From: Oehlia diaphana
Taxonomy: Eukaryota; Glomeromycota; Glomeromycetes; Glomerales; Glomeraceae
Length of the DNA: 11,115 nucleotides
Assembly: GCA_003833135.1 (NCBI GenBank)
Contig: QZLH01002305.1
Coordinates: forward strand, 3,153 to 14,267
Direction: 5' to 3'
Under the pieces are notes generated by a model. That model was not told the origin of the DNA. It made no database searches and was given only the letters and a program-made list of their open reading frames with translations. A program made the translations under genes and the position numbers. This document shows positions 7,391 through 11,115 of the stretch, piece by piece; the first letter of the stretch is position 1; each line of letters begins with the position of its first letter.

Positions 7391-8690
7391 GTCACTGGTC
7401 AATATTGAAATATAGTGGTAAAGTCATTTTCTAAAAAACTTTTATAATCTCTTTATAGATAATAGATATGTCATTTTTTTTAGCATAAGAATCCATTTTT
7501 TAATACTTTTTATCACAAATTATAGTGCCAAAATTTTGTAAAAAAATAGTCCATATGATTGGTAGAAAGAGTTTAGACAGTTTTTTTCAATAATCATAAT
7601 ATTTGATAAATTTTTTATCTTATACAATTTAAGTATAATTTCTTCTGCTTTTTATATTTTAAAATTTTTAATAAAAAAAACCTGCAAAATTTCAGTAAAT
7701 TTATTTTATACTATTATAACTTTTTAATAAAATAATATTATTTATCAAAACATAATAATAATTTATTTGAAGAATAGTTTTGAATTTTTAATAAAAATTT
7801 AGTCAGAAAAAAATATTGAAAATAAAGTTAATTTAAATATTATATATATTAAATTAGTGAAAATAATAAGTAAGAAGCAATTAAAGAAAAAATGCTTTAT
7901 ACTGTATTTAAGAGTATATATTAAGAATAATGATAGTTAATAGCTCATTCAAAAAATTTCTTGGGTGCAATATTTCATTTACATAATCAAAATATAAAGT
8001 AAAAACAAAAAGAATTTAATTTTATCACAGATTCTAGTAAATTTATAAATATGTAAGATTTACAAATTTGCATTTATTAAAAATTAATTTTATTATTTTA
8101 GTTATGTAGTATTACTTCGGACTTTTCATAGACCTTTATTTAATAATAATCATACTTTGCAGTATATTCCAAATTTCCAATACATTTTATAATTCTTATA
8201 ATAAATTTAATAATCAATTTTCATTAAATAATAAATCAAGTTTTATCAAATTATTTTATAGATTTTATCATGTACCTTATCATTTATATATAATAAAATT
8301 ATTGTTTTGGTAATCAAATTGTATTATTATTAAACTTATTTATTGATGTATCATTTTTTTCTAAAAACAAGTTGCAGATAATAACATTTTTTGATAATAA
8401 ACAATTTTAAAATTAATTAATTTTCATTATTACTGACATTAATGTTTTTAGTAATAACTTTTTTTTTAAAAAGTATTATTAATTAAGTAAAATATTTGGC
8501 AATTTCAAGACATAATAAATTAGAAATCTGTAGTTATCCAAGAGAAAATTTCATGTGAAATTTTGTTGACCAACTTTTTTGTGTATTACTGTATGTGAAA
8601 AACAATAGTAGATCTTAAATATTTTTTGACGATTTTAGAAACTGGCACTTTTAAAAAAATAAATTTGTGAACGGTAAAATAAGATATATT
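7391..8690. other. Featureless AT-rich intergenic DNA
   Basis: After the target flank of the outer hAT-type element the sequence is almost all A/T runs. I see no gene, tandem array or terminal inverted repeat. Confidence 0.55.
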
Positions 8691-9457
8691 TACTTGATTA
8701 GCATTCACGTGGGATGAAAAATGGCATAATCATGTGGTATAAACCAGAAATTTTATTTTTTATAACAAAAGTAGTAACGTTGCAGTATGACGTTATAACG
8801 TACATGGCAATAAATATTTAGAAAACAATCGCATAAGGCAATATACTTTAAAATATTATAAATTTGAAGGAAATTCCCAACGTCTTAATGACTGAATTTT
8901 AATTTTAAATAATTTTTAATGATTAAATACAATATTTTTTATAATAAAGTACATTTCCTATGATTTTGAAATATATTTTACCTAAATTTTTTAGAAGAAA
9001 TAAATAAAGATTAATGAGAAATCATTAAAGTACATCCATTTTATTTCTCTCCAAAATGATAAATGATTGACTGCGGCAGAATAATTTTACGTGACCGTAA
9101 GAAAAAAAAATTTCCATAATTGGATTATAACGGTTCGTTAATGCAATTTCATTTCATTTGTCATTGAAAAATTTTCGATTGATCTAAATGAGTGCATTTG
9201 ATAATTACACCGAATATTTCTTATAATGGTAACAAATCGAATAAAGTGAGAATACTTTTATGGCAATTGTATTAAGTAAAATCCTACTATACACAGTAAG
9301 AATAGTTTTTTTTTCACGAGAAAAGTCTTTTTCAAAAGAAACCATTGTTGGCTTGATCGATGATCGTTTTTTTTTTTTTAATTGCATAGAATATTATTTC
9401 CTTTTAACTTTAATCATAGAAAAAAAATGAAATTGAATAAATACCCTTCTGAAACCA
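8691..9457 (+). promoter_or_regulatory. CpG-containing upstream region of the HMG gene
   Basis: About 20 CpGs occur in some 740 bp, against one in 2.1 kb at 2089-4189. Short palindromes include CACGTG (8706), ACGTTATAACGT (8790-8801, with AACGT just upstream) and TAACG-GTT-CGTTA (9128-9140). These are candidate factor sites only. The change in composition suggests an unmethylated gene-proximal region. Confidence 0.35.
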
Positions 9458-9490
9458 TTTTCTCTCTTTTTTTCCTTACCTTCCAATCCC
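9458..9490 (+). promoter_or_regulatory. Pyrimidine-rich tract upstream of the HMG gene
   Basis: A run of almost only C and T, about 110-145 bp before the start codon, with a weak TATA-like AATAAATA just upstream at 9436. CT-rich tracts near transcription starts are common in fungal promoters. The function here is inferred from position and composition only. Confidence 0.35.
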
Positions 9491-9512
9491 GTTATAAGCA
9501 AAGTTCAAGCAC

Positions 9513-9527
9513 ATGATAATTCCATAA
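9513..9527 (+). promoter_or_regulatory. Possible 4-codon upstream ORF in the HMG leader
   Basis: ATG ATA ATT CCA TAA lies 75 bp before the main ATG. If transcription starts near the pyrimidine tract and no leader intron removes it, ribosomes would meet this start first. It may be only a chance ATG in AT-rich DNA. Confidence 0.25.
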
Positions 9528-9538
9528 TTAAAAATTAA

Positions 9539-9567
9539 GATTTTTTTTTTTTAATTTTCATTGTTAG
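9539..9567 (+). promoter_or_regulatory. Possible 3' splice acceptor of a leader intron
   Basis: A run of 12 T (9541-9552) is followed by AATTTTCATTGTTAG ending at 9567, the form expected of an intron acceptor (pyrimidine tract then YAG). The first in-frame ATG is 35 bp downstream, so an intron would most simply sit in the 5' leader. A matching donor was not assigned, so this is tentative. Confidence 0.25.
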
Positions 9568-9602
9568 CAAGAGATTACATCATCATTATTCATCATCAAA
9601 TT

Positions 9603-10463
9603 ATGTCATCACGTGCTTGTGTCTTTATTAATTCGAACGACCCCAAGGTTCGGAATAAATTAATTAACACGATTTCGTGTATTAAACCCATATTTCCACC
9701 AAATATCAACTTAAGAGAGTTGATAACGAAGCAAACATTTAGTGAATCTAGTAGAAGTTCGGGGAGGAGTCCGAATGCTTTTATCATTTACAGGAAAGCA
9801 TTCGTTGAAGCCGCAAGGAAGGACGGATACCATTTGCCAATGACAGTGGTATCTTCAATGGCCTCTAGATCTTGGGACTTGGAATCAGAAACCGTCAAAG
9901 AACATTATAAAAAGTTAGCTAAGGAAGCCAATGCAATAAGGAATAAATTAGTTCCAAAATTAAATAAAAAAAGAAGACAAAAATGGAATATAGTTTCATT
10001 TCCACCTCCAACCTCCTCAGTTAATAATAAAACGAAATCAAAAAAGAAAAAGGTGGAAATTAAAGAAAATCCATCATCAAGCACTGGCATTCCTCCAATA
10101 AGTTTTCATATTCCTTACGATATCTGTTCAAAGATCGAGGATAGATACAGTTCCCTTGACGATTCAACAATTCTACACTCAAGTCCTTCTATCACAAATT
10201 CCGCACAACAACCGCAACAAATTTTCAATTTCAATGATTTCGATAATTTCAATAATTTCAATAATTTTATTAATTATATTCCCCAAATTGATACACAACC
10301 TCTTAACCAAGAATTAATTATTGAGGAACAAATCATTGATACATTTAATGTTGCGGTTGACATTCCTACCGACATTAATAACGAATTTGAATATGATTCC
10401 TTCGGCTTCTCGACACTCTTTAACGAATATGAAGTTTATTATCCTTCCATTTTGGGTGGGTGA
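9603..10463 (+). CDS. MATA_HMG-type HMG-box DNA-binding protein, probable nuclear transcription factor
   Basis: Intact single-exon ORF of 286 residues ending in TGA. It is predicted to bind and bend DNA in the nucleus. The HMG box spans about residues 54-118. Its start is SPNAFIIYRKAF (56-67), the usual helix-1 signature of mating-type-like HMG boxes. Helix 2 carries the conserved core Trp91, and helix 3 (about 95-113) contains EHYKKLAKEA. Basic stretches NKKRRQKW (121-128) and KSKKKK (145-150) look like nuclear localisation or DNA-contact extensions. The C-terminal half is rich in Ser, Pro, Asn, Gln and acidic residues, including FNFNDFDNFNNF (208-219), and could be an activation domain. The ATG at 9603 is the first in frame after a stop at 9552 and has A at -3; the next Met (residue 80) lies inside the box. 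Related proteins form a large family in Rhizophagus, only some linked to mating type; no target or role in mating can be read here. HMG identity is firm, function is not. Confidence 0.92.
   Translation: MSSRACVFINSNDPKVRNKLINTISCIKPIFPPNINLRELITKQTFSESSRSSGRSPNAFIIYRKAFVEAARKDGYHLPMTVVSSMASRSWDLESETVKEHYKKLAKEANAIRNKLVPKLNKKRRQKWNIVSFPPPTSSVNNKTKSKKKKVEIKENPSSSTGIPPISFHIPYDICSKIEDRYSSLDDSTILHSSPSITNSAQQPQQIFNFNDFDNFNNFNNFINYIPQIDTQPLNQELIIEEQIIDTFNVAVDIPTDINNEFEYDSFGFSTLFNEYEVYYPSILGG
10224..10277 (+). repeat. Phe/Asn-rich coding microsatellite in the HMG protein
   Basis: Within the HMG gene the codons for residues 208-225 form a degenerate 9-bp repeat of the type AATTTCAAT, giving FN, FNN and FDN steps. 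All units stay in frame. It lies in the presumed disordered C-terminal region and is likely to vary in length between strains. Confidence 0.75.
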
Positions 10464-10650
10464 AATTTAAGCTAAAAAAAAATTTTTATATAAAAAAAAA
10501 GAAAAAGTATATGTATAATATATATCATATGCTACGTTGCCCTATATACTGTATATATAAATTATTAATTATAGTAAGAAAAAAAAAAAAAATAACACAT
10601 ACGCTTCAAAGACGATCTTTTTTTTTTTTAGATCTCTTTTTTTTTGCATT

Positions 10651-10736
10651 TATGATCAAATTTTAATTCTATGATGCAATTTTAAGTTTATGATGTAATT
10701 TTAAGTTATGATGTAATTTTAAGTTTATGATGTAAG
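10651..10736 (+). repeat. 19-bp tandem repeat in the HMG 3' flank
   Basis: Four full units and one partial unit of TATGATGTAATTTTAAGTT. Units start at about 10651, 10670, 10689, 10707 and 10726; the first is the most divergent and the third lacks one base. The array begins 188 bp after the stop codon and precedes the AATAAA candidates, so it would be transcribed in the 3' UTR if those are used. Confidence 0.85.
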
Positions 10737-10763
10737 TAAAAATCAAGATTATGTAAAATAATT

Positions 10764-10799
10764 AATAAATAATTAAGAAAATCTAAAAGGGACAATAAA
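10764..10799 (+). terminator. Candidate polyadenylation signals of the HMG gene
   Basis: Two AATAAA hexamers, at 10764-10769 and 10794-10799, lie about 300-335 bp after the stop codon. The hexamer is frequent by chance in DNA this AT-rich, so use of either is a guess. Confidence 0.3.
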
Positions 10800-11115
10800 C
10801 GAAATTATTTAATCATGTTACAATATATATTCGGTGAAACGATCACGAAATGTTCCAATAATTTAAAACAAAAATTTTTTTTTTATTTATATAATAAAAA
10901 CCAAAATAAAAAAATAAGAAAAAAAACCTAAAATTAATAAATTCCTAGTTATAAGGAAAAAAAACCCCCAATATAATAAAATATATAAATAAATTTATAA
11001 GAGAATAAAAAAAAAAAAAAAAATAATAAAAATAAAAAAAAAGAGAAATCCGTAAATTATAGGATTTTGGAGAGAACAAAGGGATAGGGAAGTGAAATTT
11101 TTTTGGATTTTGGGA
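10800..11115. other. AT-rich flank with homopolymer runs, no gene seen
   Basis: Long A-runs (for example 11008-11023) and T-runs with little complexity. The last 75 bases are more mixed in composition but have no open frame of useful length before the window ends. Confidence 0.6.

Noticed and set aside
5332..7430. AAAGTCATTTT at 5332-5342 and 7420-7430 as an 11-bp target duplication of a larger element
   Set aside because: The sequences just inside the two copies are not inverted repeats of each other, and 11-bp AT-rich matches are easy by chance.
9205..9387. 60-codon open frame on the minus strand
   Set aside because: It includes a lysine run read from a T-run and has no family features; the region is better explained as upstream DNA of the HMG gene.
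9561..9602. Upstream extension of the HMG frame by 14 codons
   Set aside because: The extension would need a TTG start; the first ATG is 9603 and has A at -3, as expected of a eukaryotic start.
9596..10090. Two minus-strand open frames opposite the HMG gene (9596-9787 and 9905-10090)
   Set aside because: They are antisense shadows of the HMG coding sequence.
10460..10666. Open frame overlapping the HMG stop codon
   Set aside because: Its translation is poly-Lys and poly-Phe from A and T runs; it is 3' flank.
1..11115. tRNA, rRNA or other structured RNA genes
   Set aside because: No cloverleaf with a T-loop GTTCRANNC and acceptor stem, and no rRNA core motif, was found by eye.

Overview
The window looks like nuclear DNA of an arbuscular mycorrhizal fungus, most likely Rhizophagus or a close Glomeromycotina relative. 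This is an inference from three things: very low GC over long intergenic stretches, dense layers of degenerate repeats, and one intronless gene for a MATA_HMG-type HMG-box protein of the kind that is heavily expanded in these fungi. No species-diagnostic marker, rRNA or tRNA is visible.

Layout. Positions 1-1430 hold small repeats: an inverted-repeat MITE-like element (44-402), a 16-bp micro-array (614-662), a tandem array with a 146-147 bp period (933-about 1290), and what may be a transposon terminus (1367-1427). Positions 1431-4546 are gene-free; from 2089 to 4189 there is a single CpG dinucleotide in about 2.1 kb, with scraps of reading frame broken by TAA/TAG/TGA. Positions 4547-4873 are two copies of a 163-bp unit. 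From 5351 to 7390 lies a cluster of non-autonomous DNA transposons. A 418-bp hAT-type element (ends at 5670 and 7390, TIR TAGGGATGGCAA) has been hit by two further hAT-type elements. One is 677 bp (5683-6359, perfect 8-bp target duplication ATGGCAAC). The other is 610 bp (6696-7305, perfect 8-bp target duplication GTCAAACG). The outer element itself sits at the end of an older, imperfectly palindromic element (5351-5668).

Positions 7391-8690 are featureless AT-rich DNA. From about 8690 CpG becomes much commoner, and this stretch leads into the only convincing gene: an intact 286-residue HMG-box protein at 9603-10463 (+). Its upstream region has a pyrimidine-rich tract, a 4-codon upstream ORF and a possible intron acceptor. 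Its downstream region has a 19-bp tandem repeat and AATAAA candidates. The window ends in poly-A/T-rich DNA.

Because there is one gene there is no operon or pathway to reconstruct. The main biology is the contrast between a CpG-containing, intact regulatory gene and a neighbouring graveyard of CpG-depleted repeats, plus a datable nest of hAT-type MITEs. I see no evidence of a novel multi-gene system.
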